Shown: positions 44,520 to 51,809 of the stretch, piece by piece
Position numbering within the stretch: the stretch's first letter is position 1
Layout: each line of letters begins with the position of its first letter
NCBI GenBank assembly: GCA_903833215.1
Contig: CAILEM010000123.1
Coordinates: 1 to 62,091, forward strand
Length of the DNA stretch: 62,091 nucleotides
Direction of reading: 5' to 3'
Source of the DNA: an uncultured Armatimonadota bacterium
GTDB taxonomy: Bacteria > Armatimonadota > Fimbriimonadia > Fimbriimonadales > Fimbriimonadaceae
Notes under the pieces: model-generated
The model's input: only the letters and a program-made list of their open reading frames with translations
Database searches by the model: none
What the model was told of the DNA's origin: nothing
Position numbers and translations under genes: made by a program

Positions 44520-45330
44520 ATCCAGAAATTCACGGTCGTTCGGACTTGATCGCATGACCCCGCACGACATGATTCGACTCATGAACGAAGAAGAATCAAT
44601 CGTTCTGAGATGTCTCGCCCAAGCAGAAGAAGCGCTCGCCTTGACTGCACAAAAGGCGGCGGAAGCGTTTCAAGCGGGCGGACGCATTATTTACATCGGA
44701 GCTGGCACAAGCGGCCGAATCGCCGTATCCGACGCGGCAGAAATGCCGCCAACGTTTGGAATTGAGCCAGACCGCTTTGTTGCGGTTGTCGCTGGCGGTA
44801 CCGCTTCACGCGACAAAGCTGTCGAAGACGCGGAAGACGACATCTACGCAAGCATCAGTGCCCTCAACGAAATGTCGGTGAACCGAAGAGACATCGTGAT
44901 TGGCCTTGCCGCAAGTGGTACCACCCCGTTTGTCGTCTCTGCGGTCCACCATGCTCGCCAAAAAGGGGTTTGGACATGTGGCATCGCAAATAACAAGGGA
45001 GCGCCTCTGCTTGAGGTCGCCGAACACGGCATCCTCCTTGACACTGGCCCCGAGGTCCTCACCGGTTCGACCCGCCTCAAAGCGGGGACTTCTCAGAAGC
45101 TAGCGCTCAACAGGATTAGCACCGTTGCGATGGTTTTGAGCGGAAAAGTGATGCAGAACTTGATGGTTGACGTCAAAGCCAAAAATCAAAAACTTAAGGA
45201 TCGCTGCGCACGCATCGTTTGTGAATTGACCCCGGCCACAAAGGATGAGGCTTGGGAGTTGCTTGAAGAAAATGACTGGAGCATCCGAAGGGTGATCGAA
45301 CGGTCTTCTCAGCCGGCGGTACCCACCTAA
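44509..45330 (+). CDS. murQ: N-acetylmuramic acid 6-phosphate etherase
   Basis: 273 residues, SIS-domain lyase removing lactate from MurNAc-6-P to give GlcNAc-6-P. Signatures: GTESRNSRS, YIGAGTSGRIAVSDAAEMPPTFG, GLAASGTTPFVVSAV and TRLKAGTSQKLALN. TTG start at 44509, preceded by a strong AAGGAG SD at 44496-44501 inside the kinase gene. With the upstream kinase it forms a peptidoglycan-sugar recycling module. Confidence 0.96.
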   Translation: MGTESRNSRSFGLDRMTPHDMIRLMNEEESIVLRCLAQAEEALALTAQKAAEAFQAGGRIIYIGAGTSGRIAVSDAAEMPPTFGIEPDRFVAVVAGGTASRDKAVEDAEDDIYASISALNEMSVNRRDIVIGLAASGTTPFVVSAVHHARQKGVWTCGIANNKGAPLLEVAEHGILLDTGPEVLTGSTRLKAGTSQKLALNRISTVAMVLSGKVMQNLMVDVKAKNQKLKDRCARIVCELTPATKDEAWELLEENDWSIRRVIERSSQPAVPT

Positions 45331-45334
45331 CGGA

Positions 45335-45340
45335 TACAAT
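45335..45340 (+). promoter_or_regulatory. -10 element (leaderless) of the Met-rich protein gene
   Basis: TACAAT ends 6 nt before the ATG at 45347, 5 nt after the murQ stop. Confidence 0.6.
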
Positions 45341-45346
45341 GCAGGT

Positions 45347-46024
45347 ATGAATCGAGTTCGGTCCCTCCTATTAGGTTTGCTCTTCGTGTTAGGCTGCACA
45401 GCCTCGGCACAGTTGCCTCCGGGCTTCAAAATGCCCAGCCTCTGGTACAACCCAGCCCTGATGATGGATCCAGGTGTTCAGAAAGACCTCCATGCCAGCC
45501 CGGCTGCCGTTCAGAAGATTCAAAGTGCGATCATGACCCAGGGCATGAAGATGATGCCGTTGATGGGTTCCTCCATGGGCGGAAAAGCACCAACCGCGGC
45601 CGAACAGCAGAAAATGATGCCGGTGTTTCTGGCAGCGTTTGATGCCATGCAGAAGGCTTGTGTCGATAACCTTAGCAAGCCGCAACTCGAACGACTTCAC
45701 CAGATCACTCTTCAATCCTTCGGCCCCAAGTCCCTTCTCGATCCCAAGGTAGGCAGTCAGGTCGGGTTGACGGCGAGCCAAAAAACAACCCTCACTCAAG
45801 CCTTGGCCAAGGTGACAGCGGCACAACAGCAGGCCGCGATGAAAATGATGAGGAATTCCACTGGAAACCAAGGGGCTGCGATGGGTTTGCTCAAGCAGAC
45901 ACGAAAACAGACTGACGCTGTCCTAAACGCCATCCTAACTCCGAAGCAGAAGCAGAAGTGGGCTGCCCTTCAAGGTAAGCCGATCGAATTATCGGGTATG
46001 GCCGGAATGATGGGCGGCGGCTAA
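45347..46024 (+). CDS. secreted Met-rich helical protein, unknown function
   Basis: 225 residues. Signal peptide MNRVRSLLLGLLFVLGCTASA (the Cys could make it a lipoprotein, but the box is imperfect). The mature part is helical with two LTxxQ-like turns (GLTASQKTTLTQ, LTPKQKQKWAALQGKPIEL), recalling Spy/CpxP-type periplasmic chaperones and metal-stress proteins. It is rich in Met (clusters MTQGMKMMPLMGSSMGG, MKMMRN, and a MMGGG end). A metal-binding or chaperone role is inference. Confidence 0.75.
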   Translation: MNRVRSLLLGLLFVLGCTASAQLPPGFKMPSLWYNPALMMDPGVQKDLHASPAAVQKIQSAIMTQGMKMMPLMGSSMGGKAPTAAEQQKMMPVFLAAFDAMQKACVDNLSKPQLERLHQITLQSFGPKSLLDPKVGSQVGLTASQKTTLTQALAKVTAAQQQAAMKMMRNSTGNQGAAMGLLKQTRKQTDAVLNAILTPKQKQKWAALQGKPIELSGMAGMMGGG

Positions 46025-46033
46025 GAAAACGCT

Positions 46034-47533
46034 TTAGCCTGCATTCCTGAATCCATCTGCCTCATCCCAAACAGATCGAACATTCGTTGCCGAGACATGC
46101 CGACTTGCGGTGTGCTCGGCAACGCTTACGATTGAGCCCAGTTCTGGTGGCAATTCTGCTTGCCCCCATTCAGCGAACTCTCGCCCTAAGAACCCAGTGT
46201 CAATTTGACCAAGCCCGAAATCTGGGTGATCCAACACGTCGAGCATATAGCCGATGTTCGTAGTCACTCCCAGAATGTGAAAATCCAAGAGTGCAAATCT
46301 CATTCGCTGAATCACTCCCTGGCGACTGTCGCTGTGGCAAATCACTTTTGCGATAAGCGAATCGTAAAATCGCGTTACTTCAGCGTTAACACCGAAGCCT
46401 GTGTCGACTCGAATTCCGGGTCCCTTGGGTTCTGCCCATCCGAGGATCGTACCGATCGACGGCATGAAGCCTTTCGCGGGATCTTCCGCCACAATTCGCA
46501 CTTCCATGGAATGTCCGCAGATCGCTTTTCGATCGCCAGCCATGAGTGAGGACGCAAGGGTGAGTTTCTCGCCACTGGCGATTCGAAGTTGCCACTTGAC
46601 GAGATCGACCCCAGAAACGAATTCGGTCACAGGGTGCTCGACTTGGAGGCGTGTGTTGACTTCCAGGAAATAGAACTTCCCTTCTGCCTCATCTACCATG
46701 AACTCGACAGTGCCCGCACCGACGTATCCTGATGCCTTTGCTAAGCGGCGAGAAGCCTCACACATCTCTTTCCACATCTTCGGGTGATCGGATAGGTAGG
46801 GTGAGGGAGCTTCCTCAAGCAACTTTTGGTGGCGTCTCTGAAGCGAGCATTCTCTTTCAAAGAGGCAAGCCACATTGCCGTGCTGATCTGCCAGTAACTG
46901 GACTTCGATGTGTCGGGGACGCTCTACAAGCTTCTCCACCATCATCTTGCCGTCGCCAAAGGCCTTCTCAGCCTCATCAGAGGCGGTATGCAGTTCTTCG
47001 TGGAATATGGCAGGGTCACGGACAATTCGCATTCCGCGACCGCCTCCACCTGCCGATGCTTTCAGCATGACTGGGTATCCAATCGCTACAGCAGCAGCGC
47101 AGAGTTGTTCGTTGGTCGCAGATACATCAAATAATCCAGGGACAATCGGAACCGACTCCTGCACGGCAATCGACTTCGCGGCGCTCTTTGAACCTAGAAG
47201 TCGCATCGCAGATGCAGGTGGTCCAACAAAAATGATGCCAGCGTTTGCACATGCTTCGCTGAACTCGGCGCGTTCACTCAAAAAGCCATAGCCTGGATGA
47301 ATCGCATCGACTCCCAAGCTGATGGCGGCCGCTATGATCTTCTTGATATCCAGGTAGCTCTCTGCTGGAGTATTTCCACCCAAGGCGCTCGACTCATCGG
47401 CCAATCCGGTATGAATCGCGTTGGCATCGGCATCGCTGTAGACGGCAACGGTGCGTATCCCCATCTCACGGGCAGCCCGGATAATCCTCACTGCGATTTC
47501 ACCGCGATTGGCAATCAGAAGTTTTCGAATCAT
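46034..47533 (-). CDS. biotin carboxylase subunit of an acyl-CoA carboxylase
   Basis: 499 residues. ATP-grasp biotin carboxylase: KLLIANRGEIAVRIIRAA, GYGFLSERAEF, the glycine loop ASAGGGGRGMR, and EVNTRLQVEHPVTE. The C-terminal part (GVTTNIGYMLDVLDHPDFGLGQIDTGF) resembles propionyl/methylcrotonyl-CoA carboxylase alpha chains rather than AccC. The biotinyl carrier (BCCP) domain with the EAMKM motif is absent, so a separate carrier protein is required. It overlaps the enoyl-CoA hydratase gene by 4 nt, which points to leucine/branched-chain acyl-CoA degradation. Confidence 0.92.
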   Translation of the reverse strand: MIRKLLIANRGEIAVRIIRAAREMGIRTVAVYSDADANAIHTGLADESSALGGNTPAESYLDIKKIIAAAISLGVDAIHPGYGFLSERAEFSEACANAGIIFVGPPASAMRLLGSKSAAKSIAVQESVPIVPGLFDVSATNEQLCAAAVAIGYPVMLKASAGGGGRGMRIVRDPAIFHEELHTASDEAEKAFGDGKMMVEKLVERPRHIEVQLLADQHGNVACLFERECSLQRRHQKLLEEAPSPYLSDHPKMWKEMCEASRRLAKASGYVGAGTVEFMVDEAEGKFYFLEVNTRLQVEHPVTEFVSGVDLVKWQLRIASGEKLTLASSLMAGDRKAICGHSMEVRIVAEDPAKGFMPSIGTILGWAEPKGPGIRVDTGFGVNAEVTRFYDSLIAKVICHSDSRQGVIQRMRFALLDFHILGVTTNIGYMLDVLDHPDFGLGQIDTGFLGREFAEWGQAELPPELGSIVSVAEHTASRHVSATNVRSVWDEADGFRNAG

Positions 47534-48285
47534 CGGTCAACCTTGTAGCTTGGGGCTCTCCGCTCCAGAAATGCCGTCACGCCTTCTTTCCCTTCGTCAC
47601 TGGCCCTAATCTTGGCCAGACACGTTGCCGCATCCTCCAGGTTCATCGGAGGGGATTGGGCGAGCGCTTTCGCCGCCGCAACCGCCTTGGGGCCCGCCGT
47701 TAATACTGCCTTGAGCTTCTTGTCGACGGTTTCATCAAGCAGTTCGCTTGAAACGACTTCGTGGACCAAGCCGATTTGGAGAGCTCGCGTTGCTCCAAAG
47801 GCTTCGCCAGTTGAGAAGAGTGCACGCGCATGGCCATGGCCAATTTTTGGAATCACGAACGGCGATATCGTGGCGGGAACAAGGCCTAGCCGAACCTCGC
47901 TAAATGCAAACTGAGCATTCTCGGAGGCGATGGCGACGTCGGCGGCGGCAACAATGCCACAACCTCCACCAAAGGCCGCTCCATGGACTCGAGCGATAAT
48001 CACAGCAGGGCTGGTCACCATCGCTTCGAACAGCTTCGCCAACTTCAAAGCATCCTCAAAATTCTGAGCTTCGGTGTAGGTTGATGCCTGTTGCATCCAT
48101 TGGAGATCGCCACCGGCACAGAATGACTGTCCTGACCCGGCGATGACGATCGCACGCGTTTGATCCGAAATGCCACGGATCGCTTCGAACAGCCTTCCGA
48201 TGAGAACATCGTTAAAGGCATTTCGGACTTCGGGCCTGTCCAAAGTAAGCCGCAATACCGGTCCATCCTCGTTGACGATCAGCAT
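47530..48285 (-). CDS. enoyl-CoA hydratase/isomerase family protein (methylglutaconyl-CoA hydratase-like)
   Basis: 251-residue crotonase-fold enzyme. Oxyanion-hole motifs: SGQSFCAGGDLQWMQ and VHGAAFGGGCGIVAAADVAIAS, with the catalytic acidic region FSEVRLGLVPATISPFV. The sequence style and the coupled biotin carboxylase suggest 3-methylglutaconyl-CoA hydratase (LiuC/AtuE type) in leucine breakdown, though other crotonase reactions cannot be excluded. The start ATG is preceded by TATACT at 6 nt. Confidence 0.9.
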   Translation of the reverse strand: MLIVNEDGPVLRLTLDRPEVRNAFNDVLIGRLFEAIRGISDQTRAIVIAGSGQSFCAGGDLQWMQQASTYTEAQNFEDALKLAKLFEAMVTSPAVIIARVHGAAFGGGCGIVAAADVAIASENAQFAFSEVRLGLVPATISPFVIPKIGHGHARALFSTGEAFGATRALQIGLVHEVVSSELLDETVDKKLKAVLTAGPKAVAAAKALAQSPPMNLEDAATCLAKIRASDEGKEGVTAFLERRAPSYKVDR

Positions 48286-48291
48286 GCGGGA

Positions 48292-48297
48292 AGTATA
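48292..48297 (-). promoter_or_regulatory. -10 element (leaderless) of the hydratase-carboxylase operon
   Basis: TATACT on the minus strand ends 6 nt before the ATG at 48285. Confidence 0.6.
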
Positions 48298-48372
48298 CAG
48301 AAGTCAGCGGGGCTGGTTGGGCTGAAGTCGGCCATGTATGACAGAATCACATGTATCCCGAACGTAACCACC

Positions 48373-48879
48373 ATGATCGTCAGCAAGGTCTTTGTTCTGT
48401 CCCGCACCCAGATGGCACGCATTGCCAGTGAAGAATATGTGCGGATGTACTGGTGGTTTGTGGCACCACTCCCTGTGGTAGGACTCACTGCGGTTCTAAT
48501 GACAACCGGTCCCATGCAGGCATTGGGAATGCTTGCCCTTCTCTGGCCGTTTTCCATTCCGGCGCGGTCGGTGCTTATCACCTCAAAGCCCAGCCGACTC
48601 TTCACCGGTGGATGTCACATCGAGGCGAACTCTACCGAGGTGGCCTTCATCGCCGAACCACGCGATGGAAAACGATTGCGCAATATCATCTCGCTCAACA
48701 ACGTCCGGCAAGCCGTCCGGCGAAACGGAGTCATCCTTCTCCGAATGCGTCTGCCAGGCATGGCACCCATTCGGGAAGATGCCTTTGAGTCAGAAGAGCA
48801 GCTACAAGCGTTTCTGAAGCTCGTGCAGGACGCGGTGGATTCACGATTGAACGGCGGCAGTTCGGTAACCCAAGCCTAA
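48373..48879 (+). CDS. small membrane protein with YcxB-like cytoplasmic domain
   Basis: 168 residues from ATG 48373 (MIVSKVFVLSRTQMARIA). Two adjacent membrane helices (VRMYWWFVAPLPVVGLTAVL, then ALGMLALLWPFSIPA) and a ~95-residue soluble C-terminal domain with the strand pattern seen in YcxB-like proteins (unknown function). The frame is open further upstream and other Met codons (48334) are possible. No SD is evident. A long inverted repeat follows the stop. Confidence 0.65.
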   Translation: MIVSKVFVLSRTQMARIASEEYVRMYWWFVAPLPVVGLTAVLMTTGPMQALGMLALLWPFSIPARSVLITSKPSRLFTGGCHIEANSTEVAFIAEPRDGKRLRNIISLNNVRQAVRRNGVILLRMRLPGMAPIREDAFESEEQLQAFLKLVQDAVDSRLNGGSSVTQA

Positions 48880-48900
48880 CAACCAAGGACCCCACCAACC

Positions 48901-49044
48901 GATGATGCCTCCAGCCGAAGCGATAGCGGAGCCTGGAGGCTTATCCACCACCCGATTGCGTCATGTAAAAATCCCGTTTGCCAACGGAAGCTGGTCTATT
49001 CAAGCCTCCACGCTCCGCCTTTGGCTCCGGGTGGAGGCATCATC
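48901..49044. repeat. long inverted repeat between convergent genes
   Basis: Arms 48901-48942 (starting GATGATGCCTCCAGCCGA) and 49002-49044 (ending GGTGGAGGCATCATC) are reverse complements over about 42 nt with several mismatches. The loop is ~60 nt. It lies between the YcxB-like gene and the S9 peptidase gene and could end transcription from both sides or be a miniature element copy. Confidence 0.75.
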
Positions 49045-49072
49045 GCTAGCTAGTGTTGAGTGGTTACACGGA

Positions 49073-51769
49073 CTACTGATCAAGCTGCTTCAGCAGCGGG
49101 ACATCGTCGGTAACCCAAGCCTCCGGCTTTGCGTGCTTGAGATACACGTCTAGGAAATGCCGTACTCGATGAGCATAGTCAAGCTGGTTGGGCTTTCGGG
49201 CGAGACCGTGATTCTCACCGGCGTAAACCAGCATCACCGCGTTCTTGCCTTGGCGACGCAGGGTGTTGTACAGATACTGCCCTTGATGCCAGTCGACGGC
49301 ACCGTCTTGATCGCCAACGGTGATTAGGATCGGCGATGTGCGCTTCTTGGACTGCCAGACGGGTGAGTTGTCGAAATACGCCTTGGGATCGTCCCAGAAT
49401 GGGACCTCCATCCGGCCCTGACCGGTTTCGATCAGAGGCTGATCGGTGATTCCAGAATTCCAGTAGAAGCTGTTGTACATGCTCGTCAACTCGGTGAGAG
49501 GTGCTCCTGCAACTCCAACCGCGAAGTACTTGCTGACCGTCGTGACAAATGCGGTTTGGTATGCACCCCACGAATGGCCCATCAAACCGATCTTCGTGCT
49601 ATCCACGCCTACATGCAAAGCGAGCACCGCGTCTACGGCTGGTTCTAGACAATCCAGTGCGGAAATGCCGGGGTTCCGCGGCTTGTACGTGATATCAGGC
49701 ATGAACACGAAGTAGCCGTTTTGCGAGAGCACCTGCGGGTTATACGAGCTCCAATCGACCGGCGCCATATAGGCGTGCAGGTTGTTGCTCATCTTTTCGT
49801 AAATGTACGTCACCATGGGATACTGTCGGCCCTTCACGTACTCAGCGGGATAGATCAACATCCCCTGAAGCTCCTTGCCCCAGCAGCTCTTATACTTCAC
49901 CAAAGCGGTGTGCCCCCAATAGAAGTTGGCCTGCTGAGGGTTGGTTTTACTTTCAGGCTTGATCGCCGTCATGTCCGTATTCGTGAGGTACAAGTTCGGC
50001 GATTCTTCGAACGAGCCCATCGTAAAGATCACACGATCGACATCTTTTGCCTTGATCAAGCCACCCAAAGCCTTATTGTCTGTTGCGAGGGCTTTGCCTT
50101 TGCCCTTTGAATCGCAGCGATAGAAGCCTGACGACTTTTCAATTTCGTCAAAGACCGAGAAGTACAACGGATTCTGGAGGCTCGGGCCGTCTTCAGGCTG
50201 ATCGGGGGAAATAAACCGGTAGATCAGCTTTTCCTTGCGGCCATTGGTGAGCGGTGTCACCGAATTTGTACCGGTCCTTACGAGGTAGGCATCGTACTTG
50301 TCGTGGACGATGACACCATCGTCGTTGGCCAACCAAATTGGAGAACTGATAGGAGGCTTCTCGGGCACGGTGTGATCATCCTCGGTGTCGTCAAAAGACG
50401 TACGGATATCGCCGGTGAGATTGATCTTCTTGTCAGCAGCGATGTCGTACAGCCACCAGTTCTTGCGTTCGAAGTAGGTGAGGTACTTTCCTTTGCGCGA
50501 TGGCATCGCTGGCCACTGAGTCTTTTCCAGAATTCGAGTTTTCAGGCCTGTCTTGGTATCGACGATATAGATGTCGTCATACGAAACCCCGTTGGTGACG
50601 GGATTCTGATACGGCTTGGGATCGATGACGATAGCCCGTTCGAACCCTGGGACGAGCATCGCAGACTGTTTGTCGCCATCTGAAATCGTCGCGAAGCTAT
50701 TTCCGCCGGGATGCCAAATGCACAGCTTGGTTTTCAGCTTGTCTCGACCGGCTTGGACCTTTTGCTCTGGAATGACCCTGATGTCTTTCGTGTTCCAGAC
50801 TTCGACACCTGGCTTATCCTGCGGCTTAGAATCCGGCTTCTTTTTGTCCTTCCACGCAGCAGCGCCAAATCCAACGACGGTTCCCTCATCGTTCAAAACA
50901 AGGCCGCCAAATTCAGCAATGCGATCCCCTTTGGCGAAGGCAGCCTCCTTCGTTGGATCAAAGATCTTGATGGTTGGGTTTGGCTTACGAAGGTCGGTTA
51001 CGATCTCGGCGACATTAAAATCGCCCTCCTTCTTTTCGTTCACGCTTCCTACAAGGAACCCAACGACATCGGCTTTATCCGCCCAGGTGAGGTCGTACAC
51101 ATCTTCCTTGCCCCACTGGATGGCGCGAAGAGTGTTGGTGGCAGGCTCAAGGATTTGAATGCCCTTCTGTCCACTATCACTAACGATGGACAGCGCAACC
51201 AAGTCACCTTTCTTATTTGGGGCCGCAGCGACAACATTGCCGATAGTAAGGGGCTCACCTGTGGTCAGGTTGACCGCGACAAGGTCACTTCCGCCTTCCG
51301 GTTTCGTGAGTCCACGGAAGTGTTGGAGCAGAACCGTCTTGCTACCCTTAAGGAAAGTGAAGCTCTGGACACCTTCAAACGTCACTTCGGCACCGGTTGA
51401 GAGTTTCCTCAATGAGAACTTGGTCTCAACTGGTTTCTTCTCTTCGCGTAACCTGTCGGCGATCGCTTTGGGTGGGGCGATCAGATAGCCGCACCACTGG
51501 GAATCGTCCGAGAACTTCGAACCCGTGACATTCAGGATTTCGGCCTTTTGAGGAGTATCACTGTTCTTCAGAACGAAACGCGCGTCTCCCTCCACCAAGG
51601 CGATGATGTAACTGAGCCAATGGCCATCATTGGAGATCTGCGGTGCCTGCAAAGATTGCCATTGCTTGTAGTCATCGGGCTTCAAAGTCCGTTTCACTTG
51701 GGCATTTGCGGTCCCAATTGCCAAAGTTACGCAAGCAAAGGCGAGAATCGTGGTTCGTGTAGGCGACAT
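49073..51769 (-). CDS. S9 (prolyl oligopeptidase-type) serine peptidase
   Basis: 898 residues. Signal peptide MSPTRTTILAFACVTLAIGTANA, a long N-terminal beta-propeller-like region (~30-620), and a C-terminal alpha/beta-hydrolase domain. Catalytic Ser733 sits in LMGHSWGAYQTAF, Asp in VGDQDGAVDWHQG, and His in YAGENHGLARK. Exported S9 peptidases of this kind degrade oligopeptides outside the cytoplasm. The divergent neighbour is another exported peptidase. The two starts are ~40 bp apart, so promoters overlap. Confidence 0.93.
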   Translation of the reverse strand: MSPTRTTILAFACVTLAIGTANAQVKRTLKPDDYKQWQSLQAPQISNDGHWLSYIIALVEGDARFVLKNSDTPQKAEILNVTGSKFSDDSQWCGYLIAPPKAIADRLREEKKPVETKFSLRKLSTGAEVTFEGVQSFTFLKGSKTVLLQHFRGLTKPEGGSDLVAVNLTTGEPLTIGNVVAAAPNKKGDLVALSIVSDSGQKGIQILEPATNTLRAIQWGKEDVYDLTWADKADVVGFLVGSVNEKKEGDFNVAEIVTDLRKPNPTIKIFDPTKEAAFAKGDRIAEFGGLVLNDEGTVVGFGAAAWKDKKKPDSKPQDKPGVEVWNTKDIRVIPEQKVQAGRDKLKTKLCIWHPGGNSFATISDGDKQSAMLVPGFERAIVIDPKPYQNPVTNGVSYDDIYIVDTKTGLKTRILEKTQWPAMPSRKGKYLTYFERKNWWLYDIAADKKINLTGDIRTSFDDTEDDHTVPEKPPISSPIWLANDDGVIVHDKYDAYLVRTGTNSVTPLTNGRKEKLIYRFISPDQPEDGPSLQNPLYFSVFDEIEKSSGFYRCDSKGKGKALATDNKALGGLIKAKDVDRVIFTMGSFEESPNLYLTNTDMTAIKPESKTNPQQANFYWGHTALVKYKSCWGKELQGMLIYPAEYVKGRQYPMVTYIYEKMSNNLHAYMAPVDWSSYNPQVLSQNGYFVFMPDITYKPRNPGISALDCLEPAVDAVLALHVGVDSTKIGLMGHSWGAYQTAFVTTVSKYFAVGVAGAPLTELTSMYNSFYWNSGITDQPLIETGQGRMEVPFWDDPKAYFDNSPVWQSKKRTSPILITVGDQDGAVDWHQGQYLYNTLRRQGKNAVMLVYAGENHGLARKPNQLDYAHRVRHFLDVYLKHAKPEAWVTDDVPLLKQLDQ

Positions 51770-51809
51770 GACGGTTTGGTTACGCTACCATATCGCAAAC
51801 CGATCCACA

